A stretch of 64,000 nucleotides of DNA from Terebella lapidaria. Taxonomy: Eukaryota > Annelida > Polychaeta > Terebellida > Terebellidae. The notes beneath the pieces were generated by a model. The model saw nothing but the letters and a program-made list of their open reading frames with translations, was not told the DNA's origin and did not search any database. Below, one piece after another: positions 49,601 to 60,400 of this stretch. A program made the translations under genes and the position numbers. The DNA lies in the NCBI GenBank assembly GCA_949152475.1, contig OX424564.1, positions 26,348,165-26,412,164 of the forward strand, read 5' to 3'. Numbering within the stretch: position 1 is the first letter of the stretch; every line of letters begins with the position of its first letter.

Positions 49601-50443
49601 TCGATTTTTTTTCTGTAAATTTTCCTGGATTTTTTATTGAATAATTTTTTTTTCTTTTGTTCACCAGTAATCTACAAAACACTTGTTCGAATGTTTTTCC
49701 TGAAATTGGTATTTTTGTTTTCTACAGCCACCAATGTTACCAATGCTGTAATGCTCATGAGCAAGCAAGGGCAGCTGGCCAAATTCATGGACGAAGCCAA
49801 AGGTTATGACCTAGACGGATGGTCCGAGGCACTCCAAGACCCTATCGCCAAGGAGAATGTTGGGTGTGGCCGGTACCTTAATGAGGATGCTGTCATGGAG
49901 GTTGTGATTGGGCAACTGGTCCACGAGAAACTAACACAGAGGGAAAAACTTCGAACTTGTCAACTTGTTATACATCACCTCGGTATGTGAACATGCTGTG
50001 AGAAGTTGTTCTTTTTTTCTTCCATTGTTTTGCAGGAATCTTCATGCTCATATATTTTTTTCAGTAAGAGTACTGAGGAACAAGGAGGGTTCTTGTTCGC
50101 AGAAGTCCTCCAGCCATGCTGATTCTACGGTACGCATATTTGGATTACAACAGTGTCACTATATTTTATTCTTTATATCACCAAGTTAAACTACTATACT
50201 GCTCCCTTTCGATGATTGGTTTGGATAAGAACAACTATTATAAAGCATGGCGTTCATATGCCGTTTGACTTTGCCATCCCTTTTTCATTCTGAACTTGTG
50301 CATTCTGTTCAAAATGACATGTCACGGTTATTGCTCTCCAGGTGCCCACCAAGAAGTCACGGAGAATGTACCCTGTGGAATTAAAAGAAAAGCTTATTCA
50401 TGTAAAACGTAGCTTCGGCAAAACGAAAATTACGAAAATGTGA
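40644..50443 (+). CDS. Intron-rich zinc-finger tyrosine recombinase (Crypton-like), 21 exons seen
   Basis: Exons, all bounded by AG and GT: 40644-40733, 41538-41609, 43218-43480, 44730-44763, 44877-44941, 45059-45124, 45242-45307, 45425-45490, 45734-45811, 46668-47049, 47217-47458, 47742-47873, 48201-48332, 48422-48612, 48758-48853, 48956-49024, 49194-49268, 49390-49458, 49728-49982, 50065-50129, 50342-50443 (TGA). Junction phases agree except where three exons differ by one base (44877, 46668 and 48422). Product order: acidic Ser-rich start, C2H2 finger, basic linker, repeated exon, recombinase core-binding and catalytic domains, Ser/Gln-rich linkers, then a C-terminal helical region. Such enzymes break and rejoin DNA through a tyrosine. 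Domesticated Crypton relatives are known in animals. The start codon lies upstream and was not found. It may be a host gene, an old Crypton with acquired introns, or a decaying copy. Confidence 0.75.
41098..41185 (+). mobile_element. tRNA-derived SINE fragment
   Basis: TGGCCGAGTGG at 41104-41114 is a Leu/Ser-tRNA-type A box and GGTTCGATCA at 41170-41179 is a B-box-like match. The arms do not fold into a proper tRNA and AGAGCCATAACCG is duplicated inside, so it is not a working tRNA gene. It lies in intron 1 of the recombinase gene. Confidence 0.55.
43218..43480 (+). CDS. Exon 3: C2H2-type zinc-finger exon
   Basis: KCTRRKKRCPECDIFVF leads into a finger C-x2-C-x9-H-x4-H (CPEC..RHLRAVH). About 45 residues on, a second, compressed pair C-x3-C-x5-H-x4-H is seen (CSFRC..KHLRRKH). 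The exon ends KIAKRMAKQ in phase 0. I infer DNA binding N-terminal to the recombinase. Confidence 0.75.
43577..44713 (+). repeat. 'GGTAACC' dispersed element in intron 3
   Basis: GAATAACCTATTGCTGTGAC start, TTTTTGATGAAAAACAGCC core, a diverged series of TTGACCT-containing units, end GGTAACCTATCTTAGCTCTC. Confidence 0.75.
44820..45530 (+). repeat. Four tandem copies of a 183-bp exon-containing unit
   Basis: CTGACCAGTCGGGACC recurs at 44877, 45059, 45242 and 45425. Each unit has a T-rich tract, acceptor GTGAAG, an exon translating to ADQSGPSSSGDVRSKTPRLE, and a donor before GTGCTTAAC. Copies 2-4 are 66 bp and phase 1-1. Copy 1 is 65 bp and would break the frame. Confidence 0.85.
45893..46617 (+). 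repeat. 'GGTAACC' dispersed element in intron 9
   Basis: Starts ACTGACCTCTGGTCCGATAT, ends GGTAACCTTTCTAGCCCTTG. Abuts the core-binding-domain exon. Confidence 0.75.
46668..47049 (+). CDS. Exon 10: recombinase core-binding (SAM-like) domain
   Basis: Opens AKHISFIKWLQSLSGGRKTL and later reads LKQISLRLTRANFQASTIKN and LLSLKKFGNFLVLNGY, the helical arm-binding domain pattern of tyrosine recombinases. These two halves are in different frames. The exon is 382 bp, one base over the 2+3n+1 expected from its neighbours, so there is one extra base near 46780-46800. Confidence 0.75.
47217..47458 (+). CDS. Exon 11: catalytic domain, first arginine
   Basis: AEIISPELIKSYDTCANARK to GMHVVK. The block LIVQLVVSNATRPGGIVNLT fits the box I region, with Arg of ATRPG as the first catalytic arginine (cf. 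the G.R..E/G..L pattern). Ends in phase 0. Confidence 0.75.
47742..47873 (+). CDS. Exon 12: catalytic lysine segment
   Basis: IPMHKTATTHNALELGMSRV. HKT sits where the beta-hairpin lysine of tyrosine recombinases is expected. Phase 0-0, 44 codons. Confidence 0.65.
47932..48113. mobile_element. 182-bp MITE in intron 12
   Basis: Perfect 18-bp terminal inverted repeats, TACAGTGGATCCTGTGTT and inverse. The inside has repeated GAGACCACC words. TA at both edges is consistent with a Tc1/mariner-type target. Confidence 0.85.
48201..48332 (+). CDS. Exon 13: box II, second arginine
   Basis: VFVSWTGKPLQQSEVANILT, then CTKLRKLTVTL. TKLRKLTVT corresponds to the HxLRHTxAT box. The Arg is kept and the usual His is replaced by Thr. 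Phase 0-0, 44 codons. Confidence 0.7.
48422..48612 (+). CDS. Exon 14: H/W and nucleophile tyrosine
   Basis: LAKFMKHRDATQKRIYDLSV fits the C-terminal recombinase block: His of MKHR and Tyr of RIYDL as the proposed nucleophile. The exon is 191 bp, one base longer than the phase chain allows. Read in one frame it stops at TGA just before the donor. One frame over, FISEQDVQSASEG leads into the donor in the expected phase 1. The extra base lies near 48570-48585. Confidence 0.7.
49728..49982 (+). CDS. Exon 19: C-terminal helical region
   Basis: Largest downstream exon, open for 84 codons: ATNVTNAVMLMSKQGQLAKF through WSEALQDPIAKENVGCGRYL to LVIHHLG. No recognised domain. The predicted helices and amphipathic spacing could be an interaction domain. 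Phase 1-1. Confidence 0.65.
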
Positions 50444-51876
50444 TTGTCCAGTATGTTCGCAGGAATGCGATATTTCACAAGGAAATGTCCACGCATCACA
50501 ATTTACCATTGTATGACAAAAAACTGCTACAAAAAATCACAGATGCCGTTCGCAATGCATGAATTCAAACTGTTAACCGAAAGAAGGAATTATTTGGTTT
50601 CTGTTCCAAGTCTGTTTGTATTGCTTGTGATGTATACATGCATAAACTCACTGAATGATAACATGAGTGGTAACCAACTCGGCACATGTCAGATTTCTTT
50701 ATGAACTGTGTTATGAATAGTCACAAATAAGTAGTTACGGTGTGCGTGTTTAAGTGAAACCTTGTACATGTTTCAGATTTAAAGTTTGTTCAAATATGTA
50801 GTGTATTATTTGAATGTTAAAGGAACAATTTCGTTCATAACAAATGCTTATGATGTTCACATACGAGATTCCATTTGATTCCATTTAACTGTGTGAGAAC
50901 TGTGTTGTTAGAATAACCAGTATCGGGTGTATAAATGAAGCAATCTGTAGGCTTCAGACGTGAATTAAAAGTTAATATTCTTTATTGTGAAATAAGGACC
51001 ATGTTTTTTGTAATGTTTATTACAATGTTTTGTCTTGTTCGAAAATTTGGTGAAAGTTGAAAAAATAAATTTATAGACAAATATTATGTTCATTCAATTG
51101 TGATGAACAACGATATCAATTAAGTAATTGACATAAAACACTTATACACACTTATACACTGATAACACCTATGAACACACTTATTACTTATGTAATAAAA
51201 TTTAGTATCCTAATCTTTTATTACTATTTCTGATGACATTGCTGCTGTTGAGCATTATGATCAATATTCTCTCAGACTTCCAACAGCCCTCGCCTACATG
51301 TACCGTCCACGAGTGAGAGCACACAAGGGCTGGTATACATGTAGATATTTCAAAAGCATTGCATAACTCAGTACGCATGATACAATGGATATATGATGCA
51401 GAACACAGTTCAAGTAACCATTTAGTTCAATATGCACCAATGATTTCAAATATTGTACAAAAATGATGCAGCCACCTATCAATCGATGCATATCCAGAGG
51501 CAGAAAACCTGTCATGATGTATCTTTCATAAGGAACAGACAGACACGAAACAGCCGATTGATTGGATTTATTGTATGCAATATAAAATACCGATATTAAA
51601 GGCAACACGTCAATTGACATAAAATACAGAGACATATCAAATGACGTTAAAATAATACAGAATAACACCAGAAAGCAGTAACCGGCTATTTGCATGCATG
51701 TATTTCACAATTATGGCCTATTTCAATAAGGAGAAGACTTATTATGTTACAAATATTATGGATAAATTATGTACTGGTATAGTTCCCTGGTACATGTTGA
51801 TGTTTAATCATTGCAATGTATGATCATATGCTCTCCAGATAGAGGTTTTATTCACGAACTCACTCGTCATCTGTCG
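50444..51876. other. 3' UTR and intergenic
   Basis: Follows the recombinase stop codon. Candidate poly(A) signals are ATTAAA near 50965 and AATAAA at 51064-51069. A 133-codon hydrophobic minus-strand frame at 51294-51695 was not accepted as a gene. Confidence 0.45.
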
Positions 51877-52510
51877 TTTGTCGTCCGCCTGAGTCTGTGA
51901 CATTTTTTTGGCCTGGTGAATTTTCCTATGAAATTGTCAAAACATACCTTGGCCCACTATTTATAGACGTTTTTGGAAATTCTTCTTTTGATTGATTCGG
52001 CTGTTTCGTGGCCACTGTGAATTCACTGCCAAAAATGGCCAATTTGACACAATTTCAAATTTTAAAAAAAATTAAATAATTGATTTGACATTCATAATTT
52101 GCCATTCATAATTTGCATAAAGATGGTAGACATTGAATCGCTCGAACAGCCTGAAATGTAGGCCCAAAATGGGCCGACATGCACAAATTGGCCTCTGGGG
52201 ACAGAACACTTGCAAAGTATAGGTTTGTATTTTGTATGTTTATATTGTTTGAACATATAGGAGGCCATATATGGTGCATCATTTGGCGAAGAAATTGACC
52301 TCGAATGACCTTGAGTGGTGAACCCCAAGGTTTCTCCTGACATGAAATGTGTAAATTTGCCTATGTTGACACTAATCTTGTAGATAAAGCCCAGGAATGT
52401 ATTATGAGCATATATGTATAGTAATTTACGTATGATAGATCTGTTGGTGAACTCAAACTTGACCTCGAATGATATTGAGCGGTGAAACTCCACCGAGCGA
52501 ATTACGTAAA
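51877..52510 (+). repeat. 'GGTAACC' element, degenerate copy
   Basis: CGTCATCTGTCGTTTGTCGT, ATGGCCAATTTGACAC, ATATAGGAGGCCATATATGG and TTGACCTCGAATGACCTTGA units are recognisable. Both ends are worn. Confidence 0.6.
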
Positions 52511-54399
52511 CCTAAAAAAGAACGACGTTATGACGTTTTTATGCAGTAAATTTCAATCGGGGACATTATGATATACAGGAGGGCGGGAAAGGCAAATTAA
52601 ACGCTGATGAAAGGGCCACATGCCTATACTTAGCGATGCCTTGCAGATGCGTTATCTGCATTATTAACTCGTAAACAATATAAGCACATACTCTTTCTGC
52701 AATATAAATATGAAATTTACCAATATATTATTTTCATCGTTATATAAATAAAACTTTATCATGGCTATTGCAGATTTGCCGTGTATGCTCTCATTTGTGT
52801 TGTGTCGCCTATGATTTTTGTCCACGTGTTCAGTTTTTTTTAAATGAATCCTTCGGCAGTGAAAGAATAATTTGATAAAATAGAACATATGTTGCTTGAA
52901 TTATTGATTTATATTTTTATTAGGACACAACGGTACATCAATCATGAACACATACGGCATCGATGTAGTTGAAATCTTCAACCTCTCCATGTGGTAGGAG
53001 AATATTCCCGTGAAGGTTACTTCGTGATGCACTTGAAGTAGAAATCATTAGGGTCTTTATGGTTACTTTTACACACACATCTGAATAGTTGTAGTTTATC
53101 ATTTTCATTTGTGATGAATACCACGGAGGGTCAAAGTTACGTTCATTCCGATCGTCCTTTCAGCATTAAAGAGTAGTACGAATACAGGCCATTATCTCGG
53201 AAACTAAGTCGGTGACCCCTTTTTTTATTTCTGTTTTGACTCTATACATTATTCTCGACACTTTGTAAATATTTTAAGAAATTCTATCGAGCGGTTTTTT
53301 CGTAGCGTTAAAAAACAGTGCGAAAGAGGCAGCGAAAATAAACGTTATTTGGCCCGTTCATTTACACTCAAGTTGTGGTTCATCCCTGGGACATTATGTG
53401 CCACGGTTGCCTAACTTATCAGTAATTTTTACTCCAAATAAAACATAATCATTACTACACTAACAACACCAGTCTGTGATTATCTGCATACGCAATTCCA
53501 AATAGTTTCACTTCCCCGTTACAATATTGACATGCATGTCACACAGGGTCGAAATTACGTGCACTTTTAGTGAGTTCGGCTGCGTTCAAGTACATCACAA
53601 GATCAGGCGGTTATCTCAGAAACTAATTTTTAAAAAAAGAAACATTTAGATTTGGACTCCACATATGTTGATATGGGGTACGGCAAAGTTTAAGAGAAAT
53701 CTATCGATGAAAAATTTTTCGTCGATATAGTACCAATTGTCTTTAACAAGAACTCAACATGAACACATTTAACATAAATTGGCCTCTGCGACCAAGTGAT
53801 GACATATGAACCTTATGGTTGTATCAGGGTCATATGCATGCAGGGAATCATATGTGCTGGGTCAGTTGATGACCGGGAACTTGACCTCAGACTACTTCCA
53901 GTATTATTATAGCTCAATATCATGCTAAGTTTTACCACGATTTCTACCATTCGGTACATAACATGATATTGGTTTTAGACTGCATTTCTGTGCAACATTT
54001 CTTATAATTGGACCTTTTCAACACTTTCAATCGAGACCTATCACTCTGCTGCAGATATTATACATTTAATTTCAAACATATATTTTTTAGAGCCAACACA
54101 GCAATTAATTTGGCAAGTTTTGCTTTCAGAAATGTTTTTGTGTTTTCCGCACTCAATTTATATGGGCTTGAGCTTTCATTACTACCCAGTAGCTTATGTA
54201 TTTAGTGTTTCATATATCCACAAATGAGAACCCTACTTCACTGGAGCGTCAAATATATACACTTTCGAAGACGCATCTGATATTTTGTTATGCCAATCCT
54301 GTAAACATGTATCTGAATATCTCATGTATATTCATGGCGCTTCCTTTGTCTTTGGTGTGCTCCAAAATGACTTCTCGTTTCCACATCTGAAAAACGAGA
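52511..54399. other. Intergenic, includes a diverged direct repeat
   Basis: Segments 53090-53340 and 53505-53760 share an order of words (AGGGTC.AA.TTACGT, GG..TTATCTC.GAAACTAA, AA.TCTATCGA) and look like an old tandem duplication. No genes were supported. Confidence 0.4.
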
Positions 54400-54419
54400 A
54401 GGTATTCTACGACACAAGC

Positions 54420-57400
54420 GAGGAATACTGGAGTGGTACAAGGGAAGTGCGGTATGTACAGGGTAGATGGGAAGTGTACGGAGGAGAGCGCAAGATATAC
54501 AGGATAGATGGAAGGGGTACAGGGTGAGTGCGGCATGTACATTGTACATGGAAGTTGTATGGGATAAGAGGAAGGTGTAAAATGTAGTTGGAAGGTGTAC
54601 AGGGTAGGCACGGCATCTACATGGTATATGGAAGGTTTATAGGGTAGGTGGAAGGAGTATAGGGTAGGTGGAAGGTGTACAAGGTAGGTACGGCATCTAC
54701 ATGGTATATAGAAGGTCTATAGGGTAGGTGGAAGGAGTACAGGGAAGGTGGAAATGTGTACAGGGTAGGTAGAAGGTGTACAGGGTAGGCACGGCATCTA
54801 CATGGTATATAGAAGGTTAATAGGGTAGGTGGAAGGAGTACAGGGTAGGTGGAAGGTGTACAGGGTAGGTAGAAGGTGTACAGGGTAGGCATGGCATCTA
54901 CATGGTATATTGAAGGTTTATAGGGTAGGTGGAAAGTGTACATTGTAGGTGGAAGGTGTACAGGGTAGACACGGCATCTACATGGTAAATAGAAGGTTAA
55001 TAGGGTAGGTGGAAGGAGTACAGGGTAGGTGGAAGGTGTACAGGGTAGGTAGAAGGTGTACAGGGTAGGCATGGCATCTACATGGTATATTGAAGGTTTA
55101 TAGGGTAGGTGGAAAGTGTACATTGTAGGTGGAAGGTGTACAGAAGGTACATGGTATATAGAAGGTTAATAGGGTAGGTGGAAGGTGTACAGGGTAGGCA
55201 CGGCATCTACATGGTATATTGAAGGTTTATAGGGTAGGTGGAAAGTGTACATTGTAGGTGGAAGGTGTACAGGGTAGACACGGCATATACATGGTATATA
55301 GAAGGTTTATAGGGTAGGTGGAAAGTGTACAGGGTAGTTGGAAGGTGTACAGGGTAGGCACGGCATCTACATGGTATATTGAAGGTTTATAGGGTAGGTG
55401 GAAAATGTACACGGTAGGTGGAAGGTGTACAGGGTAGGCACGGCATCTACATGGTATATGGAAGGTTTATAGGGTAGGTGTAAAGTGTACAGGGTAGGTG
55501 GACGGTGTACATGGTAGGTGCGGTATGTACATGATATATTGAAGGTGTGTGGGGTAGGTGGACGGCTTACAGGGTAGATGCGGAATGTACATGGTATATT
55601 GAAGGTGTGTAGGTGCGGGATGTACATGGTATATTGAAGGTGTGTAGGGTAGGTGGACGGTTTACAGGGTAGGTGCGGGATGTACATGGTATATTGAAGG
55701 TGTGTAGGGTAGGTGGACGGTTTACAGGGTATGTGCGGGATGTACATGGTATATTGAAGGTGTGTAGGGTAGGTGGACGGTTTACAGGGTAGGTGCGGGA
55801 TGTAAATGGTATATTGAAGGTGTGTAGGGTAGGTGGACAGTGTACAGGGTAGGTGGGGGATGTACGTGGTATATTGAAGGTGTGTAGGGTAGGTGGACGG
55901 TGTACAGGTTGTGTGCGGGATGTACATGGTATATTGAAGGTGTGTAGGGTAGGTGGACGGTGTACACGGTAGGTGCGGGATGTAAATGTTATATTGAAGG
56001 TGTGTACGGTAGGTGGACGGTGTACAGGGTAGGTGCGGGATATACATGGTACATTAAAGGTGTGTAGGGTAAGTGGACGGTTTACAGGGTAGGTGCGGGA
56101 TGTACATGGTTTATTGAAGGTGTGTGGGGGTAGGTGGACGGCTTACAGGGTAGGTGCGGGATGTACATGGTATATTGAAGGTGTGTGGGGGTAGGTGGAC
56201 GGCTTACAGGGTAGGTGCGGGATGTACGTGGTATATTGAAGGTGTGTAGGGTAGGTGGACGGTGTACAGGGTAGGTGCGGGATGTACATGGTATATTGAA
56301 GGTGTGTAGGATAGATGGACGGTGTACAGGGTAGGTGAGGGATGTACGTGGTATATTGAAGGTGTGTAAGGTAGGTGGACGGTGTACAGGTTATGTGCGG
56401 GATGTACATGGTATATTGAAGGTGTGTAGGGTAGGTGGACGGTGTACACGGTAGGTGCGGGATGTACATGGTATATTGAAGGTGTGTAGGGTAGGTGGAC
56501 GGCTTACAGGGTAGGTGCGAGATGTACATGGTATATTGAAGGTGTGTAGGGTAGGTGGACGGTTTACAGGGTAGGTGCGGGATGTACATGGTATATTGAA
56601 GGTGTGTAGGGTAGGTGGACGGTGTACAGGGTAGGTGCGGGATGTACATGGTATATTGAAGGTGTGTGGGGTAGGTGGACGGCTTACAGGGTAGGTGCGG
56701 GATGTACATGGTATATTGAAGGTGTGTAGGGTAGGTGGATGGTGTACAGGGTAGGTGCGGGATGTAAATGGTATATTGAAGGTGTGTAGGGTAGGTGGAC
56801 GGTGTACAGGGTAGGTGCGGGATGTAAATGGTATATTGAAGGTGTGTAGGGTAGGTGGACGGTGTACAGGGTAGGTGCGGGATGTACATGGTATATTAAA
56901 GGTGTGTAGGGTAAGTGGACCTTTTACAGGGTAGATGCGGGATGTACATGGTATATTGAAGGTGTGTGGGGTAGGTGGACGGTTACAGGGTAGGTGCAGG
57001 ATGTACATGGTATACTGAAGGTGTGTGGGGGTAGGTGGACGGCTTACAGGGTAGGTGCGGGATGTACATGGTATATTGAAGGTGTGTAGGGTAGGTGGAC
57101 GGCTTACAGGGTAGGTGCGGGATGTACATGGTATATTGAAGGTGTGTAGGGTAGGTGGACGGCTTACAGGGTAGGTGCGGGATGTACATGGTATATTGAA
57201 GGTGTGTAGGGTAGGTGGACGGCTTACAGGGTAGGTGCGGGATGTACATGGTTTATTGAAGGTGTGTAGGGTAGGTGGACGGCTTACAGGGTAGGTGCGG
57301 GATGTACATGGTATATTGAAGGTGTGTAGGGTAAGTGGAAGATTTACAGGGTAGATGCGGGATGTACATGGTATATTGAAGGTGTGTAGGGTACTAGGTG

Positions 57401-60400
57401 GACGGCTTACAGGGTAGGTGCGGGATGTACATGGCATATTGAAGGTGTGTGGGGTAGTTGGACGGCTTACAGGGTAGGTGTGGGATGTACATGGTATATT
57501 GAAGGTGTGTAGGGTAGGTGGACGGTTTACAGGGTAGGTGCCGGATGTACGTGGTATATTGAAGGTGTGTAGGGTAGGTGGACGGTGTACAGGGTAGGTG
57601 CGGGATGTACATGGTATATTGAAGGTGTGTAGGATAGATGGACGGTGTACAGGGTAGGTGAGGGATGTACGTGGTATATTGAAGGTGTGTGAGGTAGGTG
57701 GACGGTGTACAGGTTATGTGCGGGATGTACATGGTATATTGAAGGTGTGTAGGGTAGGTGGACGGTGTACACGGTAGGTGCGGGATGTACATGGTATATT
57801 GAAGGTGTGTAGGGTAGGAGGACGGCTTACAGGGTAGGTGCGAGATGTACATGGTATATTGAAGGTGTGTAGGGTAGGTGGACGGTTTACAGGGTAGGTG
57901 CGGGATGTACATGGTATATTGAAGGTGTGTAGGGTAGGTGGACGGTGTACAGGGTAGGTGCGGGATGTACATGGTATATTGAAGGTGTGTGGGGTAGGTG
58001 GACGGCTTACAGGGTAGGTGCGGGATGTACATGGTATATTGAAGGTGTGTAGGGTAGGTGGATGGTGTACAGGGTAGGTGCGGGATGTAAATGGTATATT
58101 GAAGGTGTGTAGGGTAGGTGGACGGTGTACAGGGTAGGTGCGGGATGTAAATGGTATATTGAAGGTGTGTAGGGTAGGTGGACGGTGTACAGGGTAGGTG
58201 CGGGATGTACATGGTATATTAAAGGTGTGTAGGGTAAGTGGACCTTTTACAGGGTAGATGCGGGATGTACATGGTATATTGAAGGTGTGTGGGGTAGGTG
58301 GACGGTTACAGGGTAGGTGCAGGATGTACATGGTATACTGAAGGTGTGTGGGGGTAGGTGGACGACTTACAGGGTAGGTGCGGGATGTACATGGTATATT
58401 GAAGGTGTGTAGGGTAGGTGGACGGCTTACAGGGTAGGTGCGGGATGTACATGGTATATTGAAGGTGTGTAGGGTAGGTGGACGGCTTACAGGGTAGGTG
58501 CGGGATGTACATGGTATATTGAAGGTGTGTAGGGTAGGTGGACGGCTTACAGGGTAGGTGCGGGATGTACATGGTTTATTGAAGGTGTGTAGGGTAGGTG
58601 GACGGCTTACAGGGTAGGTGCGGGATGTACATGGTATATTGAAGGTGTGTAGGGTAAGTGGAAGATTTACAGGGTAGATGCGGGATGTACATGGTATATT
58701 GAAGGTGTGTAGGGTACTAGGTGGACGGCTTACAGGGTAGGTGCGGGATGTACATGGCATATTGAAGGTGTGTGGGGTAGTTGGACGGCTTACAGGGTAG
58801 GTGTGGGATGTACATGGTATATTGAAGGTGTGTAGGGTAGGTGGACGGTTTACAGGGTAGGTGCCGGATGTACGTGGTATATTGAAGGTGTGCAGGGTAG
58901 GTGGACGGTGTACAGGGTAGGTGCGGGATGTACATGGTATATTGAAGGTGTGTAGGATAGATGGACGGTGTACAGGGTAGGTGAGGGATGTACGTGGTAT
59001 ATTGAAGGTGTGTAAGGTAGGTGGACGGTGTACAGGTTATGTGCGGGATGTACATGGTATATTGAAGGTGTGTAGGGTAGGTGGACGGTGTACACGGTAG
59101 GTGCGGGATGTACATGGTATATTGAAGGTGTGTAGGGTAGGTGGACGGCTTACAGGGTAGGTGCGAGATGTACATGGTATATTGAAGGTGTGTAGAGTAG
59201 GTGGACGGTTTACAGGGTAGGTGCGGGATGTACATGGTATATTGAAGGTGTGTAGGGTAGGTGGACGGTGTACAGGGTAGGTGCGGGATGTACATGGTAT
59301 ATTGAAGGTGTGTGGGGTAGGTGGACGGCTTACAGGGTAGGTGCGGGATGTACATGGTATATTGAAGGTGTGTAGGGTAGGTGGATGGTGTACAGGGTAG
59401 GTGCGGGATGTAAATGGTATATTGAAGGTGTGTAGGGTAGGTGGACGGTGTACAGGGTAGGTGCGGGATGTACACGGTATATTAAAGGTGTGTAGGGTAA
59501 GTGGACCTTTTACAGGGTAGATGCGGGATGTACATGGTATATTGAAGGTGTGTGGGGGTAGGTGGACGGCTTACAGGGTAGGTGCAGGATGTACATGGTA
59601 TACTGAAGGTGTGTGGGGGTAGGTGGACGGCTTACAGGGTAGGTGCGGGATGTACATGGTATATTGAAGGTGTGTAGGGTAGGTGGACGGCTTACAGGGT
59701 AGGTGCGGGATATACATGGTATATTGAAGGTGTGTAGGGTAGGTGGACGGCTTACAGGGTAGGTGCGGGATGTACATGGTATATTGAAGGTGTGTAGGGT
59801 AAGTGGACGGCTTACAGGGTAGATGCGGGATGTACATGGTATATTGAAGGTGTGTGGGGTAGGTGGACGGTTTACAGGGTAGGTGCGGGATGTACATGGC
59901 ATATTGAAGGTGTGTGGGGTAGGTGGACGGCTTACAGGGTAGGTGCGGGATGTACATGGTATATTGAAGGTGTGTAGGGTAGGTGGACGGTTCACAGGGT
60001 AGGTGCGGGATGTACGTGGTATATTGAAGGTGTGTAGGGTAGGTGGACGGCTTACAGGGTAGGTGCGGGATGTACATGGTTTATTGAAGGTGTGTAGGGT
60101 AGGTGGACGGCTTACAGGGTAGGTGCGGGATGTACATGGTATATTGAAGGTGTGTAGGGTAAGTGGAAGATTTACAGGGTAGATGCGGGATGTACATGGT
60201 ATATTGAAGGTGTGTAGGGTACTAGGTGGACGGCTTACAGGGTAGGTGCGGGATGTACATGGCATATTGAAGGTGTGTGGGGTAGTTGGACGGCTTACAG
60301 GGTAGGTGTGGGATGTACATGGTATATTGAAGGTGTGTAGGGTAGGTGGACGGTTTACAGGGTAGGTGCCGGATGTACGTGGTATATTGAAGGTGTGTAG

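Noticed and set aside
51294-51695. 133-codon hydrophobic minus-strand ORF, membrane-protein-like
   Set aside because: No recognisable family motif, no partner exons, and AT-rich DNA easily gives hydrophobic frames.
52092-52493. 133-codon minus-strand ORF
   Set aside because: Lies within a degenerate copy of the GGTAACC dispersed element.
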